A program made the translations under genes and the position numbers. Below, piece by piece: positions 1-9,489 of a stretch of 64,000 nt of DNA. The DNA is from Sequoia sempervirens (Eukaryota > Streptophyta > Pinopsida > Cupressales > Cupressaceae): assembly GCA_007258455.2 (NCBI GenBank), contig VDFB02139324.1:1-64000 (forward strand), given 5' to 3'. Below the pieces are notes generated by a model. The model was not told where the DNA came from, did not search any database, and saw only the letters and a program-made list of their open reading frames with translations. Each line of letters begins with the position of its first letter. Position 1 is the first letter of the stretch.

Positions 1-34
1 GGTGGTGAAGACAGAATTTTAAAAAGCAGTGAAC

Positions 35-393
35 CTGCGCGGCAACGGTGTGCGATCGAGTGGGAAAAAGTTTGGTAATACAGGCCGTATTAAATCCATG
101 CTCGGAAAGTCCTATAGCAGCTCTTAAACCAGCGCCTCCTGCCCCGACAACCACCGCATCGTAAGTATGATCAACGATCGTGTAAGTAGAACGACATCCT
201 ACCTGAACGAGAATTAACGTCACCAACATACACATTTCAAAAGTGCAGCAAAAATAATCAACAAGGCTTCACATGCACATACCGACGAGGCTTCTGAAGA
301 TGCGGGTCTAGAAAAAATCCGTCCAATTTGATACGATCGTTTGCTTGAAACTGCATAAGAAGAAGAAAAATTCTGTACAACCCTTCGCCACAT
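35..393 (-). CDS. SDH1: Succinate dehydrogenase flavoprotein subunit, mitochondrial: exons 1 and 2 (partial gene)
   Basis: Complex II subunit that oxidises succinate to fumarate with covalently bound FAD in the mitochondrial matrix. The coding parts are complement(283..393) and complement(35..202), both phase 0. Exon 1 has 37 codons and begins [19 protein letters not shown]; it is Arg/Ser-rich without acidic residues at first, as expected of a mitochondrial transit peptide, and the MWR start is typical of plant SDH1. Exon 2 has 56 codons and holds the dinucleotide-binding motif [13 protein letters not shown], then [12 protein letters not shown], whose His is the covalent FAD attachment residue of the family. 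Exon 2 ends at CAG followed by GTTCAC, a splice donor, so translation should continue with the conserved Gly-Gly off the left edge. No stop or frameshift is seen. The gene is recognised from the protein sequence; introns are inferred from GT/AG signals and reading frame. Confidence 0.95.
203..282 (-). other. SDH1 intron 1 (80 nt)
   Basis: Begins GTATGTGC on the minus strand and ends TTCTCGTTCAG. It joins two phase-0 exons without changing frame. At 80 nt it is close to the lower limit for plant introns, in contrast to the repeat-filled surroundings. A second AG four bases downstream (exon start at 198) would shift the frame and is not favoured. Confidence 0.88.
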
Positions 394-1160
394 CCTTGCG
401 GGATTCGAACCAATGACCTCTCAAAACCCTCGTCTTTAGAGAAAAAAAATGCTGTAGCAAGAAAAGGTAGTACAGTATCGCAATGTCTGTATGTACAATT
501 AATAAATGAAACAATTTAAACGAAGACGCTCGTCCTTTTCGTTTCAGAAGCGACATTTCCTGAGAAAGATGATTAAAGTTAAATTGGTCAGTTTTTTACT
601 CCCATTATGACATGATTTGTACTAGCATAAAGATTAAAGTGGGAGAGTAACTTTCTTAATAACATCAATTAGTAAAGTATGTAGTATAATAAATTATGCA
701 GATCAAGTAATGTGAATTAATAATTATTTTATGTATTTATAATATTATAAATGAGTATTTTTAGTTATAATTGTGTAAAAAATAAGTGTCATGTAGTGAC
801 AAGTATTTGTCTTTATAGTATTATCGTGGTAATAGTAGTAGTAGTAAGAATGTGTAATAAACATGAAAATGTGTAATAAATAAGACATATAGGTATAAAA
901 TTAGGCTTTCGAACGATTGTTATGGAAATTCAATGTGTATGTGGTTATGGAAATGGCTTGTCTATGTGAACTTGTTGAACTCAGTTTTTGGGTTCACTTG
1001 CATTTTTGTTAATGTGATCATTTGGCATAAATTTGATTGATTGTTGCGGTGTTGTAGTGTTGGGTTTTCAACACTTTAAATCTAGTACATCTCACTGCAT
1101 TGAATGACTTGGAGTAATGATCTATTGGTCGGTTAGTTGCATAGTGCATATTTCAAGGGT
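394..1160 (-). promoter_or_regulatory. SDH1 5' leader and upstream region
   Basis: The sequence upstream of the SDH1 ATG. The first part should be 5' leader. It contains GGTTCGAATCCC on the minus strand (400-411), which matches a Pol III B box but has no A box or cloverleaf. Beyond about 560 the sequence is AT-rich, with several TATAAT-like stretches near 680-760. No single TATA box or transcription start can be chosen by eye. The region ends where a solo LTR is inserted, so an old insertion sits less than 0.8 kb from the start codon. Confidence 0.5.
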
Positions 1161-1165
1161 CTATT

Positions 1166-1793
1166 TGTTGGAAACTTGCAGCCATTTAAGGACAATTTCT
1201 ACATAACCCAAATAGAAATCTATGCAACTAAGTATTCAGAATCCACATGCAAGAGAATAGACAACATACCCATGAAAATATGACACAAAATATACCCTAG
1301 GAAAACCCTCAAGAGGGAAAAAACTCAACCTCCAAAAGCATCCATCTCTCATGTATTACTCAACAATAAAGATTACAATACATCTTCAGAGTCTCCATGA
1401 ACACCATTGAAGCAACAAGCCCTCTCCAAGCAATCCATGTGAACAAGCATACAACCACACATCCCATGCTATGCTCCAAACCCTCACAAATGCTAACCAG
1501 AGCTAACATGCAAACTTCCCATGCTAAACAACTACCCATGTGGTCGTTTTTATAGAAACAAGCTGCCACAAAACCACCAAGTGGTATTACACAAAACCAT
1601 GTGACTAAAACCATGAGATTACAAAACCATGTCCCCATATTTAATATTGGGTACTTTATTTATTTATTTTCCTCAATATTAAATAATTACATTTTTACAA
1701 CTTTAACTTATGTCTCAGTGTTACATACAACATAAAGTGGCCCCAAGAATAATTACATTAAATACGTTATGTACAACACACATTTTCCTAACA
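1166..1793 (-). mobile_element. Solo LTR, Copia-like, with 5-bp TSD
   Basis: A 628-bp unit with TG...CA ends (plus-strand TGTTGGAAAC at the left, TTTTCCTAACA at the right), flanked on both sides by the direct repeat CTATT (1161-1165 and 1794-1798). On the minus strand it has a TATA-like box, CTATAAAAA (1546-1554), and near its 3' end the CCCTCTTGAGGGTTTTCCTA stretch often seen near the end of Copia LTRs. No coding region is attached, so it is most likely the product of LTR-LTR recombination. A 92-codon open frame within it looks fortuitous. Confidence 0.85.
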
Positions 1794-1798
1794 CTATT

Positions 1799-2573
1799 GA
1801 TATATGTTGTAACTATTGTGAAGATGCTTTGTGCATGTGAACTTATTTATTTATGTCAGTGCTTGTGAACTCTCCTTACTATGTGAACTATTGGCAAGAA
1901 TTGTTGGGTTTTGAGGACAATTGATCTCACATTTGTTTAACATGAGCTTGACTTGGGTTATTTGTCTTGGGTTCCACACTCTTCCATTGTTGTGGTTTAA
2001 TTTTTCATAGTATTATCTATGTAATACTTGGTGTTTTGCATTTTCATTGATATAGTGAAATTGGATTGTGGATGTTGTTGGTGAATTCATTGTTTGTTCT
2101 AAGACTGTGTTGTATGTGAAATCATTTGGGTAAAAGTATAAATTTATGTCACACTTTTGGCCAACATATCAACATAAATGAATTTAAGTATTTCTAACTA
2201 AAAATCAATTTTGGTCAAACATATGATTTAGTAAGATTAATTCTAGCTAGTTTAGATATTTTCACAATTTTTCCCACTAAAATAAAATTGTTGGCTAAAT
2301 ACATATGTAGCAACATTTGAGGCCAACCAAAAAAAATGGAAAACTTGATATTTCAATAACTCTTATTCATGTAAATATTTTTTTAAATATAAAAACACCC
2401 TTTTGTAGATCCATAAGAGTAGATTTTTAAAATATATATTTTAATAGTTTAGTTATTATTTATATTTTATTATTAAAAGTAATTTATCAATACAAAATAT
2501 TAGGTTGAGTGTCATGCCAAGAAAAATACTAAAATTTATTAAAAAAAATTAAAAAATATGATGCACTAAATAT
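1799..2573. other. AT-rich intergenic DNA
   Basis: No open frame, RNA gene or repeat boundary could be recognised. Low-complexity A/T runs become dense after 2340. Confidence 0.5.
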
Positions 2574-2585
2574 AATAATCTATAT

Positions 2586-2773
2586 TGGGGTGGTGGGCCT
2601 AGCTCAATTGGCTAAAGCATCATGTTGCAGACAAGAGGTCATGAGGTCTAGTCTCCCCACCATCCCCATGGTACCAGAGGGTGTGTCACGCCAGCGCCAC
2701 TGGTCACGTGAAAAAAGCCAGGCGCATTGCAGTTTATAGGGTGATTCTTACAGTCTAAAAAAATAATAAATAA
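2586..2773 (+). mobile_element. tRNA-derived SINE, copy 1
   Basis: The tRNA-like head carries an A box TAGCTCAATTGG (2600-2611) and a degenerate B box GGTCTAGTCTC (2645-2655), the internal Pol III promoter. An unrelated body follows, ending in CAGTCTAAAAAAATAATAAA. It is flanked by a 12-bp direct repeat AATAATCTATAT (2574-2585 and 2774-2785), as expected of LINE-mediated insertion. About 188 bp long. Copy 2 at 3438 shares the head, the body and the CAGTCTAAAAAAA tail. It belongs to a non-autonomous family mobilised by a LINE; I cannot name the family. Confidence 0.9.
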
Positions 2774-2868
2774 AATAATCTATATCAAGATGACATTTTC
2801 TTCTATTCTTATAGTCTAAAAAAATAATAAATAAAATAATCTATATCAAGATGACATTTTCTTCTATT
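2745..2868 (+). repeat. Tandem duplication (2 x about 61 bp) of SINE tail plus flank
   Basis: The stretch starting TTCTTACAGTCTAAAA at 2745 recurs 61 bp later at 2806 with almost no change. The duplicated unit contains the SINE tail, the 3' target duplication and about 25 bp of host flank, so it arose after the SINE inserted. Confidence 0.9.
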
Positions 2869-3420
2869 GTAGATAAATATTTAATATGAAAGTTGACGTC
2901 GAATAGAAACAACTGTGTTTTAATATGCACACATTTTTTATATTTATCTAAAAATATATATTTATCAAAAGTGGAAGAAAATATATCCATGCACTAAAGT
3001 TTCAAGTTATAAATACACAAAAAAAAATTGAAGGAAAAAAAATTACTATATAAAGATTGATGTCTCGTGTAACTTCATTTTTTAGCATTTTATCAACAAC
3101 TAAATTATAGTGTCGATTTATAAAAAAAAAAAAATTTAAATATTTTTTTTAAAATACACAAAATATATTAAAAAATACATATTTTATTAGTTTACCTTAT
3201 TTTCAAATTCAAAACATATATGCCATTCTTTTAGTGATTCAAGTTTAAAAATTGGATCTCAATGTTGATTGTTTCTTTTATAAAAGTGTGGTATAGCCTT
3301 GTACTTTTACCCATTTTTATTATGGGTGTTTGATATCATTGATTCATGTTTATGGTGGAGACGGTGAGTGCAAGGTATTATGAGGTATGATGATATAATG
3401 TGATACAACATTCTGCATCA
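2869..3420. other. AT-rich intergenic DNA
   Basis: Long A and T runs (for example 3120-3160), no gene or element boundary seen. Confidence 0.5.
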
Positions 3421-3437
3421 AAAATGTTGCTTTTTGG

Positions 3438-3618
3438 GTAGGGGGCCTAGCTCGATTGGCTAAAGCATCATGTTGTAGGCAAGAGGTCATGAGGTCTAGT
3501 CTCCCCCTTGTCCCCATAGTATCGAAGGGTGTATCGCGCCAATGTCACCAATCACGTGAAAAAAGTTTACCAAGCACACTACAGTTTATAGGGGGCTACC
3601 TGATTCCTCCAGTCTAAA
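3438..3618 (+). mobile_element. tRNA-derived SINE, copy 2
   Basis: Same family as the copy at 2586: A box TAGCTCGATTGG (3448-3459), B box GGTCTAGTCTC (3493-3503) and tail CAGTCTAAAAAA. It is flanked by a target duplication AAAATGTTGCTTTTTGG (3421-3437), present 3' as AAAATGTTGTTTTTGG (3619-3634). About 181 bp. Differences from copy 1 include several C/T and G/A changes, many at CpG-like positions in the body. Confidence 0.9.
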
Positions 3619-3634
3619 AAAATGTTGTTTTTGG

Positions 3635-4320
3635 AGTCATCTACATTGAAGAGCATGAATAAATTATTTGTATACATATCTTTTTTTTGTACCATTGGCA
3701 TTATAGGTTTGTAAAACAAGCATATCTTAGATGTGGGTTTCAATCATTTTAACGAATTTAAATTTTTTCATTGAGATTTATGACAAAGCTTTATGTGATG
3801 GAGCAAATCTTTGAAATACAGGGTTGGCTTTTTAGGGAGAAATTTTTGATGCTTAATGGGATTTCTAGTGCAAATTTTAAATTATTTTTGAGAGTTTCTA
3901 TTTGATTCTAATTTGGGTTCAAAGGAAAATATTTTATGCTTTCATTCATGAACTTCACGATTTGATCTACGAACTTCATGATTTCATTATTTCCTTCACA
4001 TACATGATTTATTTTTCTATTGTGGATTATATCTTAATCTAGTTTGCACTTCCACAATATCCATATTGCTAGAAAATCTCCACAATTTTCCTAATTTTTG
4101 TACTATTTATAGAATTCAACATAGTAGCTATAGTTACATTTTTTATTTTACAGAAGCATGCATATCGACATAGGAAAGTATATGGTAATGGTTTTTGGTA
4201 CTCTAGTCATCTATTTTAGTCATTGTCATATATTAGTCAGCTACAAGGATGTAGATGGCAACATGTATCTAAGTGCTAGTTTTAACATTTCTATATTGAA
4301 TTTTAATATTTATTTTCACT
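3635..4320. other. Intergenic DNA, nothing recognised
   Basis: Only short open frames on both strands; no terminal repeats or RNA-like structure found. Confidence 0.4.
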
Positions 4321-4389
4321 AAATCAAATAATATAATTTATTTAAGTGTGTTGAAAACTTGTCTCAACTATAGGTTGGGAAATTATGAG

Positions 4390-5115
4390 TCATATTGGTA
4401 TCAAAGTTCTTCTTTGGGTCTTATGGAGTGTTAAGTTGAAATAGGTATGGTTAGGGGTGATAAGAAGGAAAATAGCAAGAGTGATTTGAAGATTCAACTA
4501 GTCTAAGAAAAGAACCAAATAATGCAAAAATAGGTCAAGGTTAGGAATGCAAGAATAGAGAGTTGCAAAATAAACTTGGCAGACAAAAGGAGTTCCTCAT
4601 TGGTGTCAAGAGAGGGATTGATATGCATGAAGTCTACTTCACATGCATGTGCAATACTATCTCAAAAATATTGGGTTAGCTATAAGAAGGTTTCTTCAAA
4701 TCATGGAAAGATTGAAATAAGAGATGATTATAAAAGAGGAAGAGTTGACCAAACTCCAAGAAGATTGTGAAGAAGTGGGGAGAAAATATTACTCTATTGT
4801 CAAAAGGAATCATAACTCAATATAAGTTACCCAAATAATGGAGGAAAGTGTGTTAAGTCCCTCAAAATTTTGTTCTTCACAAATTGAATCATCATTTACT
4901 AATTTTGAACCATACACCTTAAGAATTGGTTCCAACTTGATAAAGAAGTTAGGATATAATGTAATGGTAAAGATACTTTTCTTAGGTCACATCCAAGGTA
5001 GACACCAATCCTCATGGAATCCTACAAGAGGAAATAATAGTCCCAAAATTGGTGAATATGGCTAAGGACTTGGTAAGTATGGAAAAGGAATTGATAACCC
5101 ATTAAGGTTGAAACC
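4390..5115 (+). pseudogene. Decayed LTR-retrotransposon fragment
   Basis: At 4396 is TGGTATCAAAG, close to the initiator-Met primer-binding site TGGTATCAGAG of many plant retroelements. The frame at 4838-5065, continuing past a stop, contains YGxGLGKYGKGIDNP (x is the stop, about 5060-5100). That resembles the G-patch-like segment of some plant retroelement polyproteins (GLGK...GI..P). No protease or RT motif survives. The remnant is too worn to classify. Confidence 0.35.
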
Positions 5116-6121
5116 AATCCATGGTATATAAGTCTAAAATATTATGGTCCAACCATGTTAGTTGTAGAAATATTGTGTAACCTAACCACTGATGTCTTCC
5201 AGCTTAGATGAGACCAAACCCCCATGACAACATGGTGAGGACAAAGTAGGTAGTAGCACATTTATGAAATTATTCATTATTTGTTTTCATTCTAGAGAAA
5301 GACATCATGTACTTAAATCATGTTTGGATCTTCTCCTATTCTCACTTTGTGGTTGTGTTGGAGGAGGCATGTAATCAAGAAAGGTTTAGACATTTAAAAT
5401 GAAGGAAAGTTACAAGGACCCCTCATTAAACCATTTTTTGATAAAATAGTAAAATGTATTAAAGGAGATTGAAAAAATTGCAATTGCATAGGCCCTGGTC
5501 TGGATTGGAAACCAAGCTTTGGTATTTTTGTTTTGAAATTAAGTTTACATTGATCTATCCATGACAACTTGAAAAGACCGGAAAGATAGATGTGCCTAGA
5601 CAATTTACTTGACCTACAGCTGAAGAAAATGAGCCCGATAAACTTCCAAAATACCTTGTTATTGATTTCATACTAATAATTGTTCATAAAATAAAAAATG
5701 TATAGGAATATAAAAATTACCTATAATCTCATACTATAAACTAACATCTAGTGAACCAACAAAATCATGTTTGTAGGTTGGATGTATTTAAAAAAATGTT
5801 AAGTGCAATATCATTCTAAAATGTATTATTCTCTTCAATTTGTCTGACCAATCATAAGAATCAGCATACTAGGGACTAGAGATCTTAGAGTTTATGTTTC
5901 ACTTATAGTGGTTCATTAAATCTCAAATATGTGACATCTTCCAAGAATTCAACAACCTGAACATTTTTTTCTTATGACACAAGAAAACAATCTATTTTCC
6001 AATAAAAATCTTCCCTAGTTTCATGCATAGAAAAAATTAAAATGTAGAAGCTAATGATCAAGTGACACACAATGTATGAAGTATGTAGAAAAGAAAACCT
6101 CAACCATTGCCACTTATTTTC
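5116..6121. other. Intergenic DNA before Tat-1
   Basis: No support for a gene. Small open frames (for example 5394-5603 and 5972-6154, minus) lack recognisable motifs; the second runs into the Tat-1 LTR. Confidence 0.4.
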
Positions 6122-7154
6122 TGTAAACACCTGAAAATGTCCTAATTGTATCACACACTAAGATTTTGCGTATTAACACCATTTCTCTCTCGATTCATCT
6201 GAATTCATCTATTTAATTAAATAATCTTAATTGTTTAACTAAATTCACTATTTTCTCCTATTAATTGAATAATTAATTTTATGTGATTAACTCATCATTC
6301 CTCACACTAATTTTATTCTCTTTTGATTAAATAATGTAAATTTTTTAACTAAATGTCATAAATTCTCTTTGATTTTAAACAATGTAAAATATTTAATTAA
6401 ATTTCATAAATCCTCTTTGATTAAATAATTCTTAATTGTTTAATTAAATTTTCTAATTTCCTCCACTTGCACAATTAAATAATTCCTTAAAAATTTTAAT
6501 TGGTTAATTTCCTCCAATCATTCAAAGAATATTCTCATGCAATATTCCTCCTTTTCAGATGCAAATATTTCCCTCCACATGGAAATATCTCACATGCTCC
6601 TAAAATTAAGGGATTTATTGTCTCAAGAAATTTGGACCTTTGATTAAAATTCTTGATCCAAGTCATTATGCACTATCAACCCTTGATTTGATCTTTGATC
6701 CATGTCATCTTCTCTTCTTCAATTTCATCCTTTGATTAGCTAATTCAAACTCAACCATTGATTCATTCCAAAAATCTATAAATAGTCTTCATTTTACATG
6801 AATTCTCATTCACGAACATTCAAGTAACCAAACTCTACTCATTTTCATACTCATCCTTAAGCAAATTACATTTGTGAATCACCATTCTCATCAACCTTTG
6901 AAGATTTTGCATCAACCATGGATTAGGCTTGAAGCTAGACACTCTACATCAATTCCAACACTAATCCCCCAATGGGATTGAGGTTTGCATTTGCTAATTA
7001 GGTTTTCAATTGTATTCCCTTGATATTTCATGCTTTCATTGAATCTTGTTTAGTAATTGTGAAGAATCCCATTGAATATGGTTTAGTATGGTCAATTACT
7101 TGTTTTATTAGTTAATTTCAATTGTATTTGATCATATTACCTAACCATGTAACA
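6122..7154 (+). repeat. Tat-1 5' LTR
   Basis: Starts TGTAAACACCTGAAAATGTCC, matching the start of the Tat-2 LTR (TGTAGACACTGAAAAATGTCC, minus strand, 53,549). Ends CCTAACCATGTAACA, matching the Tat-2 LTR end. The U3 part is rich in TTTAATTAAATAAT blocks. Length 1,033 bp against 1,466 bp for Tat-2. Confidence 0.82.
6777..6785 (+). promoter_or_regulatory. TATA box of Tat-1 LTR
   Basis: TATAAATAG, at about two-thirds of the LTR length, where the U3/R boundary of plant LTRs is expected. Transcription would start about 30 bases further on. Confidence 0.65.
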
Positions 7155-7177
7155 TTTTGGCACGTCTAGTAGGACTC
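7155..7177 (+). other. Tat-1 primer-binding site
   Basis: TTTTGGCACGTCTAGTAGGA directly after the LTR end resembles the TTTTGGCACGCC(T/C)AGTGGGAC start of many Tat elements. The C-to-T and G-to-A differences suggest methylation-driven decay. Confidence 0.65.
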
Positions 7178-9489
7178 ACATCCCTAGCTAACTTTTTTTT
7201 ATTTGAATTTTTCAGAAATTACAGGTCCCAGAAGTAGAGCAATGCATATGCAATTGAGTAGACTAACGCACTTGAAAATAGTGACGCCTTTGTTTGCAAA
7301 TAGCGACACTTTTGTCTGATATACTTTATTTTATGTTTGCAGGTGATAGGTTGACGCCCCTACATACATCAATGTATCTGCCAAAATCTTATGCCTCTGC
7401 AAGTTTACCAAACTAACAACTTCGCATGACAGAGCAACACTTTTGCATGATAGAGCGACACCTTTGCATGACAAAGTGATGCCTTTTTAGGTATATCAAG
7501 CAACTTAAGTTTTAGGGTTTCACCTAATTTCAACTTGCTTTTCTATCTAACCCTAATTGTGTTTGTTGTTTTCTATTTTTTGGTTTATGAGGCTAACATT
7601 TGTAGGGAACTTGAAAAATCATGAAGTATGGATCAAGTCGAAAAGTGTTTATTAACACCTATTTAAAGGAATAATCTTAGGGTTATTTCAATCTTATGCA
7701 TTAGATAGACTCACATTTATCTTTGGTGCATTAAAATAAACCCTAAAATCTTCATCATTTCCTTTTGGGCTTAAAATGAACAACAATCTTCATTATTTCC
7801 TTTTAGGCTTAAAATGAACTCACTTTTACTTTGGGTTTAAAAAGAACAATGATCTTTATCATTTCTTTTTAGTTTAAAATGAATCAAACATTTACTTTGG
7901 TGCACCTAAAATGAACGATTATCTTCTTTTCCTACCATGCTTGGTGATTTCTAGATGTGTATCCTCTCCCCTTCCACCTAATGTGATATTGGGTGAAGAG
8001 AAACGTCTTTAACTTACATTTCATGTTCATTGTTAGCCAAAGGAAGTTCTTACATATCCTCTCCCCTTTCGCCTTGTGCAATCTTGGGTGAAGAGAAATA
8101 GTAACGTCAGTCCTTCCCTTTTTTAAAGTAGGAGGCTTGCCTTGGGACACATCCTTACGAAGAACCCAAGGGATCAACCTCAAGCGGTGTTTTTGGGCAT
8201 GCTATATAAATTGTATGAGATTGAAATTTGTAGTTCAATCTATGCATGCACCATACTAGACTTTCGCTAGGGGACTATGATTTTTTGGTTCCTCAATGAG
8301 ATGTCTATGTACTTGGCGGTGTTCATTGATAAACCCACTATGAACCATTGTTTTTAGAGGCCTAAGACTGTCGAATGTCTTCTTTTAGCAGTGCAATGAG
8401 ATAGCATCATCCTGTGAAGTTACTTGCTATGTACTAATCATAGTTGAGGTGACGAAATTCCTTGCAAGGAACTTTTCCTTCCAAGGTAAGAGGTTTTTCA
8501 TGCACATAGGCATACTCTAGTTTCCCATTCTATGTGCAATAATTTATTATAGGGCCCACTTTTAGAAGATAAACCCAATCTAACTACTAAATAGGTTGTA
8601 CTTCATGGCATTTTTTTCATGTGCAGACCTTGTGACACCAATTAGTGTGTTCTTACGAAAGAACACGTGAAAAACATCCAAACACCAATTGAGTTAGTTT
8701 ACATGTCATATACTATGTTTTTCAAAAGTCAAAACATCAAAAGATTAGGTCAACTCACATTTTGAAGATCCCTTGAACAGATTGGCGTATTTTCCTGAAT
8801 AGTGTGATGTCTTTCCACAAATTGACGCTTCTATTTTTATTAAAACAAAGCTTTTTTTTGCACATCATGACACGTTTGTCAAGGATAACAAAAATTTGTA
8901 TAGTGATGCCTCTGTTTGGATAGTCCAATGATTTTTTCAAACAATGGCACCTTTGCAATAGCAACGCCTTTGCCAACATTGGAAAACAACAACCTTCAAA
9001 ACATTATCTGATTTTGTCTTTTGGTTCACAAACACTCAATGGTTTCAAATTAATATAAAAGCAATATTGGCTCACTAATAGCACACAAAACAACAAACAA
9101 AAGTTCATGTTCTTTACCATCTTGATCTTGTCAAAAACACCTTTTTAGGTGCACAATTAGGATCAACATCCAACCATCAAACATGGCAACTTGAAATTTT
9201 GACACAAATCTCTTGGACTTAAGTTTTTCACCATACCAACTAGTTTAGCTTCATGTTTATAATCAATCTATTTCTAAGCATTTAGTTGAATTGGTAAACA
9301 TCTTTTGGACAAACTCACCTTAGAGTCACAAGTCTACTCCCAATGTTTGCAAGTTCATCATCATCAACATCAAACACATCTAATTGAGTCTAGAATCTTG
9401 TCAAAATTGAGAGTTTCATATCTTACACCCATTCACAAAATCATCCATCATTGGTCCTAAACCTATTAAAAGGTATTTGTTAGCAAAAT
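7178..9489 (+). other. Tat-1 untranslated leader with degenerate short repeats
   Basis: No conserved coding frame. It contains two clusters of a degenerate GCGACGCCTTTG-type motif (7265-7490 and 8770-8970; for example AGAGCGACACCTTTGCATGA). Between 7730 and 7920 are imperfect repeats of about 50-60 bp around GGCTTAAAATGAAC. Similar GCGA(C/T)GC motifs occur in the other Tat copy near its PMD gene, so they belong to the family. Confidence 0.6.
7962..8099 (+). repeat. Direct repeat in Tat-1 leader
   Basis: ATCCTCTCCCCTT...TTGGGTGAAGAGAAA occurs at 7962-8004 and again at 8056-8099, about 94 bp apart, with a few substitutions. Confidence 0.75.

Noticed and set aside
400..411. Pol III B-box-like GGTTCGAATCCC on the minus strand, possible tRNA gene
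   Set aside because: No A box, acceptor stem or cloverleaf around it; it lies in the SDH1 5' leader just before the ATG, so a chance match.
308..556. 82-codon minus-strand open frame
   Set aside because: It overlaps SDH1 exon 1 in another frame and has no motif; the MWR frame joined to exon 2 explains the conserved coding.
2588..2660. Functional tRNA gene
   Set aside because: The head has A and B boxes but no proper stems, and it continues into a shared body, A-rich tail and TSD, so it is a SINE. The same applies to 3438-3510.
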